A stretch of 64,000 bases of DNA from Streptomyces seoulensis (lineage in GTDB: Bacteria > Actinomycetota > Actinomycetes > Streptomycetales > Streptomycetaceae), in assembly GCF_022846655.1 (NCBI RefSeq), contig NZ_AP025667.1, positions 4,687,001 to 4,751,000 of the forward strand, written 5' to 3'. The notes beneath the pieces were generated by a model. That model worked only from the letters and a program-made list of their open reading frames with translations. It did no database searches and was not told the origin of the DNA. The translations under genes and the position numbers were made by a program. Below, piece after piece: positions 8,645 through 16,363 of this stretch (position 1 is the first letter of the stretch; each line of letters starts with the position of its first letter).

Positions 8645-8985
8645 CAGAACGAGCGTCATGCGAGCGTCAGTAGCCTGAGGAACGCGCGGACTCAGCTTGC
8701 GCCGCTGTCGCTGAGGCCGCCTGAATCCCCGGGTCAGGCGGCCTTCGCAGCCAATCGCCATCGTTCATCCGTTGGACGGGCGAAAACAGATCGAGTAGCC
8801 GACGACTACGACAAAGTCGCAGGTCACGCGTCCTTCTTCACCGGCTCCAGAATCGCCACGCACTCCACGTGGTGCGTCATCGGAAACATCTCGACCTGGA
8901 CGCAGTCGATAAAACAGCAGGTCAGAGCAACTTTCAGGCACCGAACGAGCGTCAGCGGGCGCCCGGAGCGTCAAATGAGCGTCAC
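8645..8985. repeat. Dispersed GAGCGTCA-type short repeats
   Basis: CAGAACGAGCGTCATG begins at 8645 and is followed by CGAGCGTCAG. CGAACGAGCGTCAG occurs near 8942, with GGAGCGTCA and TGAGCGTCA at 8965-8985. Related copies are at 31-43 (CAGACGAGCGTCA), 6458-6473 and 13344-13358 (CAGAACAAGCGTCA). They sit only in non-coding DNA around decayed genes and the IS element. Function is unknown. Confidence 0.4.
8824..8905 (-). pseudogene. C-terminal fragment of a TrmA/RlmD-type RNA methyltransferase
   Basis: On the minus strand about 25 codons read VQVEMFPMTHHVECVAIL, then EPVKKDA and a stop at 8824. FPMTHHVECVALL is the conserved C-terminus of 5-methyluridine RNA methyltransferases. Nothing upstream of this tail is recognisable, so only the last exon-like scrap was carried here, probably by a rearrangement with breakpoints next to the short repeats. 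Confidence 0.6.
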
Positions 8986-9043
8986 AGTCGCACGTCGGTT
9001 CGGCACGGGCAATCTGGCGTGGCATGGCTTCCCGCAACACCCA

Positions 9044-9570
9044 CACCGTCATCGAAGTTCATCGACGCCCTTCAGAAGCGGCTGCACGAGGCCCTGACCC
9101 GCTTCGGCACTGCGCTGGAACTGGGCACCACGAACGGGGTAGACATCGTCAAGAAGCACGGCCAGCCGTAGATCAAGGTCTCCACTGGGCAAGCGGGAGG
9201 AGCCGGAGAACCTCGTCGCACTGAGGGCGGAGATCAAGCGCCGGTGGGGCAGCATCAACCTGATCAACATCCTCAAGGAGGCCGAGTTCGCCACCGGCTT
9301 CACCCTCGAGTTCACCTCGGTCGCCACCGGGGAGGCCGCGCTGCGGCGTCGACTGCCGCTGGTTCTGTTCGCGCTCGGCATGAACATGGACATCAAGGGG
9401 GTCGCGGTCACCGGCAAGCACAGTGAGAGCGAGGTCGTTCTGCGCCCGGTACGGCACCTATTCGGCAACCCGACCAACCTGCGTGCGGCCGGGTTCGGTC
9501 GGTCAACGCCACCTTCGCCGCCCGCGATGCGGCAAGGCGAGCCGAGTCCGCCCTGGGCGACAAGGCGTAA
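9044..9570 (+). pseudogene. Tn3-family transposase remnant
   Basis: The C-terminal part of a Tn3 TnpA is readable across frames: ALQKRLHEALTRFGTALELG, then IKVSTGK, REEPENLVALRAEIKRRWGS, INLINILKEAEFATGF, LEFTSVA, RRRLPLVLFALGMNM and finally VNATFAARDAARRAE. It is broken by a TAG at 9169 (where relatives have Trp), by a 1-nt shift near 9190 and by another near 9500. No 38-bp Tn3 terminal repeat or resolvase was seen. It shows that a Tn3 transposon once sat in this graveyard region. Confidence 0.75.
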
Positions 9571-9907
9571 GACTCATGCGCTGTGCGCCGTGAACTTCCG
9601 CGCCGCCCGATCCTGCCGGCGATCTCCCGCAGGGACCCCCGGGAAAACGAGGACGCCAGGGCTCCGGTCGACGCGTCGGGTCAAGCGATCCCGCTCTACC
9701 GCTTCGGCTGCAGTCAGCCCGCAAGCCTTTCAGGACCCGAAGGGCTGCCCGAGCACTTCTCGTACCGCAGGAAGCATGAGGCGCAATCCATCGGCGAAAT
9801 GCGACAAAGCACGCAAACTCGCCTCAGGTTGCTCACCCATCACGTTGTCACACCTGGATGGCAGACTTCCCCCAGGAACACAACGACGTGTGACAGGTGG
9901 GTCCCCT
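9571..9907. other. Non-coding stretch before the MBL gene
   Basis: About 340 bp with no convincing coding bias or hairpin. It probably contains the promoter for the hydrolase operon. GGTGGG lies about 7 nt before the ATG at 9908. Confidence 0.3.
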
Positions 9908-10996
9908 ATGGGCTACGAGATCGATTTCCTCCCCGTCGGGGATGAGTCGAGCGGTGGCGATGCCATCGCTCTTCGATATGGCAACCTTTACGGTCCGCGC
10001 GAGGACCAGACCGTGGTGGTGATCGACGGCGGCTACCTTGACGACGGGGAAGCCCTCGTCCAGCACATCCGCGACTACTACAAGACCGGTGTCGTTGATC
10101 TTGTCGTTTCAACGCACCCGGACCGTGATCACATCAACGGGCTGCGGGTCGTCTTGGAGCAATTGACCGTCAAGAAGCTCCTCATGCACTTGCCTTGGAG
10201 TCATTCAGCGAACATGGCACGGGCCAAGATGCTCCTGTCCTACGACGCTCGATCGCTGCGCACGGAGCTGAGGGACTCGCTTCAGGGGGCGACCGACCTT
10301 GAAGAAATCGCCAAGGCGCAGGGCGTACCTATCGAGGAACCGTTCCGCGATTGGACAAGCGAAGACGGTGTACTCCGCATACTCGGTCCCACCGAGGACT
10401 ACTACCGGGAGCTGTTGGCAGAGATCGTTGAGGCAAACGCTGCCCTGGAATCCAAGTCGAGCTTGGAAGCAACCCTTCGAAAAATGCTCGCTGGAACGGT
10501 CTACGAAGATCTTGACATCGAGACGCTGGTCGAGAACGCAGAGACAACCGCCAAGAACAACACCAGCGCGATCTGCCTCCTGAAAGTCGATGGGCGGAAG
10601 CTGCTGTTCACGGGAGATGCAGGTGTTCCCGCGCTCGGTCACGCCCTCGGTGTTCTGGAAGCGGACGGCTTCCAACCGGGTGATCTGAGTTTCATTCAAG
10701 TACCTCACCACGGCAGCCGACGCAACGTCAGTCCGTCGATTCTCAATCGACTGCTGGGATTCAAGGGAAAGTCCACCAGCGTGGGGACGGCCTTCGCGTC
10801 CGTCCCCAAGAAGAACCCGGAGCACAAGCACCCCGCGAAGAAAACGACGAACGCCTTCCTCCGGCGAGGCTACCCCGTGCATCTGACGCAAGGAGTGTCG
10901 AAGTGCTCCCGTCACAACGCACCAGAGCGCTTGGGGTACAGCACATCCACTCCTGAGCCGCTTCACACGTCCGTGGAAGACCTAGGGGACTCGTAA
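9908..10996 (+). CDS. ComEC-type metallo-beta-lactamase-fold hydrolase
   Basis: A 362-residue soluble MBL-fold protein. The metal-binding motif is STHPDRDH (His70, Asp72, Asp74, His75), with LLFTGDAG and QVPHHGSRRN further on, a combination typical of the ComEC/Rec2-like MBL branch, here without membrane segments. Related enzymes hydrolyse phosphodiesters or nucleotides, but this substrate is unknown. The ATG at 9908 is the first start of the domain and the upstream open frame is Tn3 debris. The next gene begins 1 nt after the stop, so the two are coupled. Codon use is visibly less GC-rich than neighbouring Streptomyces genes, suggesting transfer. An antiphage or stress role with its membrane partner is speculative. 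Confidence 0.85.
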   Translation: MGYEIDFLPVGDESSGGDAIALRYGNLYGPREDQTVVVIDGGYLDDGEALVQHIRDYYKTGVVDLVVSTHPDRDHINGLRVVLEQLTVKKLLMHLPWSHSANMARAKMLLSYDARSLRTELRDSLQGATDLEEIAKAQGVPIEEPFRDWTSEDGVLRILGPTEDYYRELLAEIVEANAALESKSSLEATLRKMLAGTVYEDLDIETLVENAETTAKNNTSAICLLKVDGRKLLFTGDAGVPALGHALGVLEADGFQPGDLSFIQVPHHGSRRNVSPSILNRLLGFKGKSTSVGTAFASVPKKNPEHKHPAKKTTNAFLRRGYPVHLTQGVSKCSRHNAPERLGYSTSTPEPLHTSVEDLGDS

Positions 10997-10997
10997 C

Positions 10998-11759
10998 GTG
11001 CTGTGGCTCGATGACTACGAACGCCGGGCCCGTCTTGCACCCGGGCTCCTCGCGCTCATGGCAATCAACGTAGTTTTGGCAGTCCTTGGACTCAACAAAG
11101 CGCCGGTAGTTGTGTCCGTCGTTACGGCGCTCTCATTGGCCGGCGGCCCCGTCGCCCTAGCCGAAATAGTGCGCCACCAAGGACGCAAAGCCCAGGAGAT
11201 GCTCTGGGTGTCCTGGGGTGGATCGCCCACCATCCAGAAGCTCCGCCTCCGACAAGGGGGACAGAATACTCTGCAACGTGAGATCTGGCGGAAGGCCGTG
11301 TCGTCTGTGACAGGTATCGCCCTCCCCAACCTCCGTAGCGAGAATGGAAACCCGGCGAAGGCTGACGAAGCCATCGAGGTTGCTGTCGGTCAGCTACGCA
11401 ACCTCACACGGAACGCCGAGAACTTCCCTCTCGTACGTGCCGAGAACCGAAGCTACGGCTTCCAACGGAATGTCTACGGCATCCGGTGGATCGCACGAAC
11501 CATCGCGATCAGCGTGGGACTCGGCGTTATGGCATACATGCTGTGGCTCGCCAAAATCGATCACCAACCTGCCGTCACCACAGTGAACATCCTCGCCCTG
11601 GTCGCCACTGCGGGGTGCCTCGTGATGTGGTGGCTTCTCCCCTCATCCGCACGACTGCAAGGAGCAGCCGAACGGTACGCGTATGAGCTGCTCCAAGCTG
11701 CGGTTGTCCTCGACGGCGAAAAGAGCGCCATATCCGTAACAGAACAACAGCCGTCGTAG
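10998..11759 (+). CDS. Four-transmembrane protein partnered with the MBL hydrolase
   Basis: A 253-residue membrane protein with a 2+2 layout: TM segments at about residues 14-32 and 36-58, a cytoplasmic stretch of about 105 residues, then TM segments at about 165-185 and 193-214 and a short cytosolic tail. The segment RSYGFQRNVYGIRW just before TM3 looks like a conserved family mark. I do not recognise a named family with certainty. The topology recalls predicted pore-forming 4TM effectors of nucleotide-signalling conflict systems. The GTG at 10998 follows the hydrolase stop by 1 nt, so the proteins are probably made together. Its 3' end lies 11 bp from the left end of the IS element. Confidence 0.75.
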   Translation: MLWLDDYERRARLAPGLLALMAINVVLAVLGLNKAPVVVSVVTALSLAGGPVALAEIVRHQGRKAQEMLWVSWGGSPTIQKLRLRQGGQNTLQREIWRKAVSSVTGIALPNLRSENGNPAKADEAIEVAVGQLRNLTRNAENFPLVRAENRSYGFQRNVYGIRWIARTIAISVGLGVMAYMLWLAKIDHQPAVTTVNILALVATAGCLVMWWLLPSSARLQGAAERYAYELLQAAVVLDGEKSAISVTEQQPS

Positions 11760-11770
11760 ACGGCCGTTTA

Positions 11771-11788
11771 CTGATCGTTTCAGAATGA
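11771..11788 (+). repeat. Left terminal inverted repeat of the IS element
   Basis: CTGATCGTTTCAGAATGA, identical to the reverse complement of 13288-13305. The preceding TTA is the left copy of the target duplication. Confidence 0.88.
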
Positions 11789-11900
11789 CTCCGCCCGAGG
11801 GCAGCGACCCTGTTGGCACTTGTGCAGGTGAGTTGGCATCTTGGCCATGGCCTTGTGCATGTGGCTTGCTCCGGACTGGTCGGAATGTAGGGGTGGATGG

Positions 11901-12389
11901 ATGGGCGTGGATGCGGGGCGGGAGTGCTGGGAGCTGCGATCGGGAGCCGGTGTGGGTCCGTTGCAGTTCGGGATGTCTCCAGCCGAGGTCGCCCAGGCAC
12001 TCTTGGTTCCTGGACCCCAGGAACGGGTTGGCGGTCCGTTTGCGCAGGAGGACTTCCCGGATGGGGTGAAAGCGTTCTACGACGCGGGCAAGCTCGCCTG
12101 TGTTGCGCTGGATGCGGTCGCCGGTCCGCAAGTCTTCCTGTCTGGCTTCCCGCTGGCGGGAAGCGGTCCGGAGCAGGGCCGGCAGTTCCTGCTGGACCAC
12201 GCTGCGGAGCATGGGAACTGTCTGCTCTACACGCCTGATGACTCGCTTTCCCTGACTGATCTGGGGGTTCTTCTGCGCTCGCAGCAGGTCGGGGCAGCGC
12301 GCCTGACGCGTCCGCTCTTCGTGAAGGAGGAGTGGTTGGATTCGCAGTACTTCCGGGACCACCTTCCGCTGGAGGGCGCCTCAGGCTGA
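11901..12389 (+). CDS. Cargo protein of the IS element, unknown function
   Basis: A predicted protein of about 162 residues from the ATG at 11901, preceded by a G-rich stretch; an in-frame ATG at 11841 is the alternative. It begins MGVDAGRECWELRSG, then GPLQFGMSPAEVAQAL, a pattern seen in small proteins of unknown function that open with a strand-helix unit. No signal peptide or membrane helix is visible. It lies between the two IS ends, upstream of the transposase, and its stop is followed by a perfect 9-bp hairpin, so it looks like an independent transcription unit carried by the element. I do not recognise the family. Confidence 0.55.
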   Translation: MGVDAGRECWELRSGAGVGPLQFGMSPAEVAQALLVPGPQERVGGPFAQEDFPDGVKAFYDAGKLACVALDAVAGPQVFLSGFPLAGSGPEQGRQFLLDHAAEHGNCLLYTPDDSLSLTDLGVLLRSQQVGAARLTRPLFVKEEWLDSQYFRDHLPLEGASG

Positions 12390-12395
12390 GCGCTC

Positions 12396-12418
12396 GATCT
12401 GGCGAACGACGCCAGATC
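12396..12418 (+). terminator. Hairpin after the cargo gene
   Basis: GATCTGGCG (12396-12404), loop AACGA, CGCCAGATC (12410-12418): a perfect 9-bp stem 6 nt after the cargo stop. There is no clear U-tract, as is common in Streptomyces. Confidence 0.6.
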
Positions 12419-12480
12419 CTGCGCTCACATCACGATGAGATGCCGCGGGTCTTGTACTCGATGATCTCGGTCGGCAAGGT

Positions 12481-13296
12481 GTCCGGGTTCGTGCTGATCT
12501 TGTTCCGGACGACCTGTGGAAGCGGGTGGCCCCGTTGCTGCCACCCGCTCCCGAACGGCGCCACCGGCATCCCGGGCGGTTGCGTGTTCCTGACCGAACA
12601 GCACTCGCCGGCGTCCTGTTCGTGCTGCGGACCGGTGTCGCCTGGCGGGACGTCCCAGCGGAGACTGTGGGCTGTTCCGGCGTGACGGCCTGACGCCGAC
12701 TGCGGGACTGGACCGAGACCGGCGTCTGGCCACGCCTGCACGCCGCCCTGCTGACCGAGCTTCGCCGCGCCGACCTGCTGGACCTGGACGACTGCTCCGT
12801 GGACGGATCGCATGTCCGGGCCCTCAAAGGGGGGGACCACGTCGGCCCCTCACCCGTCGACCGCGCCCGCCCCGGCTCCAAGCAGCACCTGATCGTCGAC
12901 CGCCACGGAACCCCACTCGCCGTGACGCTCACGGGCGGCAACCGACACGACGTCACCCAGCTCCTGCCCCTGCTCGACGCGGTCCCGCCGATTCGGGGAG
13001 CTCGGGGACGACCTCGCCGCAAACCCCGGCGCCTGTACGCCGACCGGGGTTACGACTTCGACAAGTATCGCCGCCTGCTGTGGAAACGTGGCATCAAGCC
13101 CATGATCGCCCGACGGGGCGTAGCCCACGGCTCCGGACTGGGCAAGGTCCGCTGGGTGGTCGAGCGCGCATTTGCCTGGTTGCACCAGTTCAAACGGCTC
13201 CGCACCCGCTACGAACGTCGCGCCGACCTCCACCATGGGTTGCTCGACCTGGCCTGCAGCCTCATATGCCTCCGCCGCCTGCGGACCTCATTCTGA
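12481..13296 (+). pseudogene. IS5-family DDE transposase with an in-frame nonsense mutation
   Basis: One frame reads VPDDLWKRVAPLLPPAPERR, TALAGVLFVLRTGVAWRDVP and CSGVTA, then TGA at 12691, then continues in the same frame RRLRDWTETGVWPRLH, DDCSVDGSHVRALKGGD (first Asp), RLYADRGYDFDKYRR (second Asp) and RWVVERAFAWLHQFKRLRTR (Glu), ending CLRRLRTSF. Relatives have Trp (VTAWRRLRDW) where the TGA lies, so one TGG-to-TGA change is enough. The left limit given is approximate because no ATG/GTG start with a ribosome site is evident; the frame is closed by a stop at 12436. A restart at 12799 would lose the first third. Confidence 0.78.
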
Positions 13297-13305
13297 AACG
13301 ATCAG
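13288..13305 (-). repeat. Right terminal inverted repeat of the IS element
   Basis: TCATTCTGAAACGATCAG, overlapping the end of the transposase frame and followed by TTA, the second copy of the target duplication. Confidence 0.88.
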
Positions 13306-13385
13306 TTAGGGTTGCGGACCAGGCGGTGGCGCTGCCGACCACTCAGAACAAGCGTCAGCACAGTGGCCTCACCGTACCCCTGAAT

Positions 13386-13419
13386 GGGCGCGGTTCCGGC
13401 CTCGGCCGGAACCGCGCCC
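13386..13419 (-). terminator. Strong hairpin ending the NRPS cluster
   Basis: GGGCGCGGTTCCGGC (13386-13400), loop CTCG, GCCGGAACCGCGCCC (13405-13419): a perfect 15-bp stem 21 bp after the stop of the phosphopantetheinyl transferase. It is the natural terminator of the minus-strand cluster operon. Confidence 0.8.
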
Positions 13420-13439
13420 ATGTCGACGCGACAATCGCT

Positions 13440-14174
13440 TCAGGCCAACGTCGAAACGCATAGAGCCGCCGCGTATCCGGACGGCACTGTTACGGGTGTC
13501 AGTTGAGCTCCTGTATCGCTTATCCCACTCGTACTCCCAGGCCGCCCTGTTCCCACACAATCCAGGCGGGTGTCTCGCAGGAGTCCGGTGCCCAGCATCT
13601 TCAGATATGCCTCTTTGCGAGTCCAAATTTCAGTGAACGCTTGAGGCCGTCCCGACTCGGGAAGCGCATCCAGCTCCTGGCACTCGGTGGGATGCAATGT
13701 GTTCCCAGCCTCTTCTACTACTCCGCTCGACGCGGTCTGCTCGATGTCGACTCCCACCGGTACGACGGCGAAGGCCACCAGGATCAGGCGCCCGCTGTGC
13801 GAGAGGGAGAAATGCGTTTGTCCACACCGCACCACCGGCCGGCCGTGCGGTGCTCCGCACCCGTGACAGGCTTCCCTCTCCATCGGCAGAGCGCCCGGAT
13901 GGCGTTCCAGCAGACGCCCCAGCAGGATGCGCAGAGCAACATGAGCCGTGACATACACCTCGCGGTCAGAGCGGCGACGGAGGGAGCCGGCCCGGGCTCG
14001 TTCGTCGGTACTCAGCAGCTGTGGCGCGTGCCGGGCGGCGGCCTCGGAGCTCTGATCCGTGTCAACAAGCCAGACAACCGTGCGTCCTGCGACGGGTCTT
14101 CGCGGAACGGGCACTCGGCTCAACTCTGTCGGCACGGAGAACGGAACGGCCGAAAGGCCACCCGTCTCCGTCAT
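13440..14174 (-). CDS. Sfp-type 4'-phosphopantetheinyl transferase
   Basis: A 244-residue enzyme that loads the phosphopantetheine arm of CoA onto carrier proteins, activating NRPS thiolation domains. Diagnostic blocks are THFSLSHSGRLILVAFA, VGVDIEQ (the metal-binding GxDxE) and FTEIWTRKEAYLKMLGTGL (the WxxKEAxxK motif). Length matches the Sfp class. The ATG at 14174 overlaps the stop of the nitrilase-family gene by 4 nt, so it is cotranscribed with the cluster and is probably the dedicated activator of the carrier domains in the three synthetases upstream. It is the last gene before a strong terminator. Confidence 0.92.
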   Translation of the reverse strand: MTETGGLSAVPFSVPTELSRVPVPRRPVAGRTVVWLVDTDQSSEAAARHAPQLLSTDERARAGSLRRRSDREVYVTAHVALRILLGRLLERHPGALPMEREACHGCGAPHGRPVVRCGQTHFSLSHSGRLILVAFAVVPVGVDIEQTASSGVVEEAGNTLHPTECQELDALPESGRPQAFTEIWTRKEAYLKMLGTGLLRDTRLDCVGTGRPGSTSGISDTGAQLTPVTVPSGYAAALCVSTLA

Positions 14175-15067
14175 ACGACACACATACTCGGCGCCGGGGG
14201 CGCCGCCACAGCGGGGGCGAGGTCCCGGAGCATGGTCAGGCCACGACGGGTCTCGGCCAAGGCCGCATCGTCGAGGTCTACCACGACGAGCTCCGCTTCC
14301 TGGGTACCGGCTTGCGCCAAGGCACGGCCGTCCGGTCCGTAGACGGCGCTGCGGCCGCAGAAGTCCCACGGACCCTGCGATCCAGCGAAGTTGGAGAACA
14401 GCACGTAGAAGGTGTTCTCCAGGGCGCGGGCGGGGAAATACACCGACCGGCGGTGATCGGAGTCGCCCCGGACAAAGGCACCGCCGCACAGATAGGCATC
14501 GGCGCCGGAGCGCGCCGCAGCCCTGGCGTGCTCCGGGAAGCTGGCGTCATAGCAAATGCCCATGGCCAGCCGCCAACCGTCCACGGTGAGCATGCGGCAC
14601 TCAGTGCCCGGCACGAACAGGCGTCGCTCATGCTCCTCGAGCCGGCTCTTGCGGTAGTCGGCCAGGATCTCACCGTTCCCGCCGACAGCGATCGCAGAGA
14701 TCGCCGACTTCGTACCTGCTGGGGTCGGCGCCCCGACGATGGCGGTCACTCCAGTGGCCCGGCACGCCTCGCGAACCACGGTCAGCTCTGGGCCGTCCAG
14801 GGTCAGGGCTCCCGCGGGCAGGTGGGACGTAAGCCATCCGGGCTCGTATCCGGTGAGGGAGAGCTCAGGGAACTGGACTATCCGGACCCCGGCATCCGAC
14901 GCGCGGGTGATGGCCGCTGCTGCCTCGGTCGCGTTGTGCATGGTGTCACCCGGGCGGGCGACGGTCTGTGCAACCGCCACTCGAAGCGGAGGACGCGAGG
15001 ACGTTCCGGTGTTGATCAATTCGACTCCATGGTGATCGTTGTCGTTGCGGAGGAGGCGGTCAGCCAA
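14171..15067 (-). CDS. Nitrilase-superfamily carbon-nitrogen hydrolase
   Basis: A protein of up to 298 residues of the nitrilase/amidase superfamily, which hydrolyses C-N bonds through a Glu-Lys-Cys triad. All three are visible: Glu in IVQFPELSLTGYE, Lys in LADYRKSRLEEHERRLF and Cys in MAMGICYDASFPEHA (written here as in the gene, LAMGICYDASFPE). Downstream GGAFVRGD and VLFSNFAG fit the family. The frame opens with TTG at 15067, inside the AzlD gene; a TTG at 15019 with GGAG before it is an alternative start, and the conserved fold begins at LRVAVAQTV. It overlaps the transferase gene by 4 nt. In the cluster it could trim an amide, release a peptide N-terminus or make a precursor; the substrate is unknown. 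Confidence 0.85.
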   Translation of the reverse strand: MADRLLRNDNDHHGVELINTGTSSRPPLRVAVAQTVARPGDTMHNATEAAAAITRASDAGVRIVQFPELSLTGYEPGWLTSHLPAGALTLDGPELTVVREACRATGVTAIVGAPTPAGTKSAISAIAVGGNGEILADYRKSRLEEHERRLFVPGTECRMLTVDGWRLAMGICYDASFPEHARAAARSGADAYLCGGAFVRGDSDHRRSVYFPARALENTFYVLFSNFAGSQGPWDFCGRSAVYGPDGRALAQAGTQEAELVVVDLDDAALAETRRGLTMLRDLAPAVAAPPAPSMCVV

Positions 15068-15380
15068 GCAACCAGCGGCTCAGGTAGAAGGCGGTAATGC
15101 CGATCGCAGTCACCAGCAGGAACTTCTTCGAGAAGAGACCCGCGACGAAGGTCACGCCGCCACCGATGAGATAGGGATTCGACATGCTCAGGTGAATGGC
15201 ATGCCCACCGGGCATCAACATCTCCGGGACCACCAGCGCGGCCAGCACCGCCGGCGGCGTGTAGCCCAGCAGAGACTTGGCCAGCGGGGGCATCTCACGG
15301 TCGGCGAGTAGGACCAGGGGCAGGTAACGCGGCAGGAAACTGCACAGGCCCATGCCCAGGATCAACAGTGCCATCGTCAT
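15060..15380 (-). CDS. AzlD-like small subunit of a branched-chain amino acid exporter
   Basis: A 106-residue hydrophobic protein with about four TM segments, including MALLILGMGLCSFLPRYLPL at the start, matching the AzlD/YgaH small subunit. It pairs with the AzlC-like protein encoded just upstream, sharing a 4-nt overlap. AzlCD pairs export branched-chain amino acids and their analogues. Within a biosynthetic cluster the pair could export the product or an unusual amino-acid building block. Confidence 0.85.
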   Translation of the reverse strand: MTMALLILGMGLCSFLPRYLPLVLLADREMPPLAKSLLGYTPPAVLAALVVPEMLMPGGHAIHLSMSNPYLIGGGVTFVAGLFSKKFLLVTAIGITAFYLSRWLLG

Positions 15381-16240
15381 GCCAAACTCTCCTCGTTCGT
15401 CTTGGTCGTGCTCGCCGCCTTGTCCCCGCTCAGCGATCCGCCGACTTGCTCTGCCTCGTCCTCGTCGGGCGAGGGCTCCACGAGCTCCTTGGTGGCAGAG
15501 CTCTCCAAGTTCCAGCGCCTCTCGAGGTACTCGCAGGCGGTGCCCACCGCGGCTCCGATGACGGTGGCAAGCACCACGCCAAGGTTGTAGGGCAGACCAT
15601 GGCCGAGCAGGACTGTCAGACCGGCGCTCACGACGGCCGCGCCCACGCGCCAGTTGGTCAGTGAACCGGCCAGCATGGCCACGAACATGGCAGTCATCGG
15701 GAAGTCCAGACCGAGATTCGCCAGGTCCGGTACGGCACTGCCCAGCGCCATGCCCAACAGGGTGCACAGCATCCAGGTGACATACATGATCCCGGACGCA
15801 CCGAGGAAGAACAGGTGCTTGCGATCCCCGAGCTCGCCCTTCTTAAGTCGCTCGACGGCGACGAAGAAGACGGCGTCGATCAGACCGAAGCCGAGCAGCA
15901 CCCGCCAGCGCTGCGGGACCTCCCGCACGTGCGGGACCAGAATGGTCGAGTAGATCAGCATTCTGAGCCCGAGGATCAGGGTTGTCAGCAGGATGGCCAG
16001 CGCGCCGGAGTGGCCCGCGATCATGGCGAATCCGATGAACTGGGCGGTGCCCGAGTTGACGGCCATCGCCAGCCCCAGCGTGGCCCAGCCGGACAGCCCG
16101 TTGGCGGGCCCCAGGATGCCTCCGGCCAGGCCCATGGGGATGGCCGACGCGAGAAACGGCAGCATGCTCATCGCCCCGGCGCGCAAGGGGGATTCGGGGC
16201 CGGGGCGCACCGCTTCTCGCCGGGCCTGTGGATTACTCAT
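15377..16240 (-). CDS. AzlC-family amino acid exporter large subunit
   Basis: A 287-residue integral membrane protein. After a charged N-terminal tail it shows the AzlC core: MLPFLASAIPMGLAGGILG, AMAVNSGTAQFIGFAMIAGH, and further hydrophobic segments to about residue 245, then an acidic hydrophilic tail of about 40 residues. The ATG at 16240 starts MSNPQARRE; the longer frame is not needed. It is translationally coupled to azlD and lies 123 bp downstream of the terminal synthetase, so it is likely cotranscribed with the cluster. The long charged C-terminal tail is unusual for AzlC. Confidence 0.88.
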   Translation of the reverse strand: MSNPQARREAVRPGPESPLRAGAMSMLPFLASAIPMGLAGGILGPANGLSGWATLGLAMAVNSGTAQFIGFAMIAGHSGALAILLTTLILGLRMLIYSTILVPHVREVPQRWRVLLGFGLIDAVFFVAVERLKKGELGDRKHLFFLGASGIMYVTWMLCTLLGMALGSAVPDLANLGLDFPMTAMFVAMLAGSLTNWRVGAAVVSAGLTVLLGHGLPYNLGVVLATVIGAAVGTACEYLERRWNLESSATKELVEPSPDEDEAEQVGGSLSGDKAASTTKTNEESLA

Positions 16241-16363
16241 GTGACATCGCACCTCGTTCGTGCCTTGGGTGAAAGCCGACGGGAAGCCGCCGACGGGAGC
16301 CGGCGGCAAGCCGCCAAGGAAGCCGGCGGGCCGGGCGCGTGGCGCCCGGGCCCGCCGGGCGGT

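Larger units (their letters stand above)
11771..13305. mobile_element. IS5-type insertion sequence with cargo gene
   Basis: The ends are a perfect 18-bp inverted repeat: CTGATCGTTTCAGAATGA (11771-11788) and its complement (13288-13305). Both are flanked by TTA (11768-11770 and 13306-13308), a 3-bp TNA target duplication as expected for several IS5-family groups. Inside are an apparently intact 162-codon ORF and, to its right, an IS5-type DDE transposase interrupted by a stop. The total of about 1.54 kb is much longer than the roughly 0.9 kb of a plain IS5-group element, the extra being cargo. The boundary call rests on the repeat and duplication, both directly visible. Confidence 0.88.
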
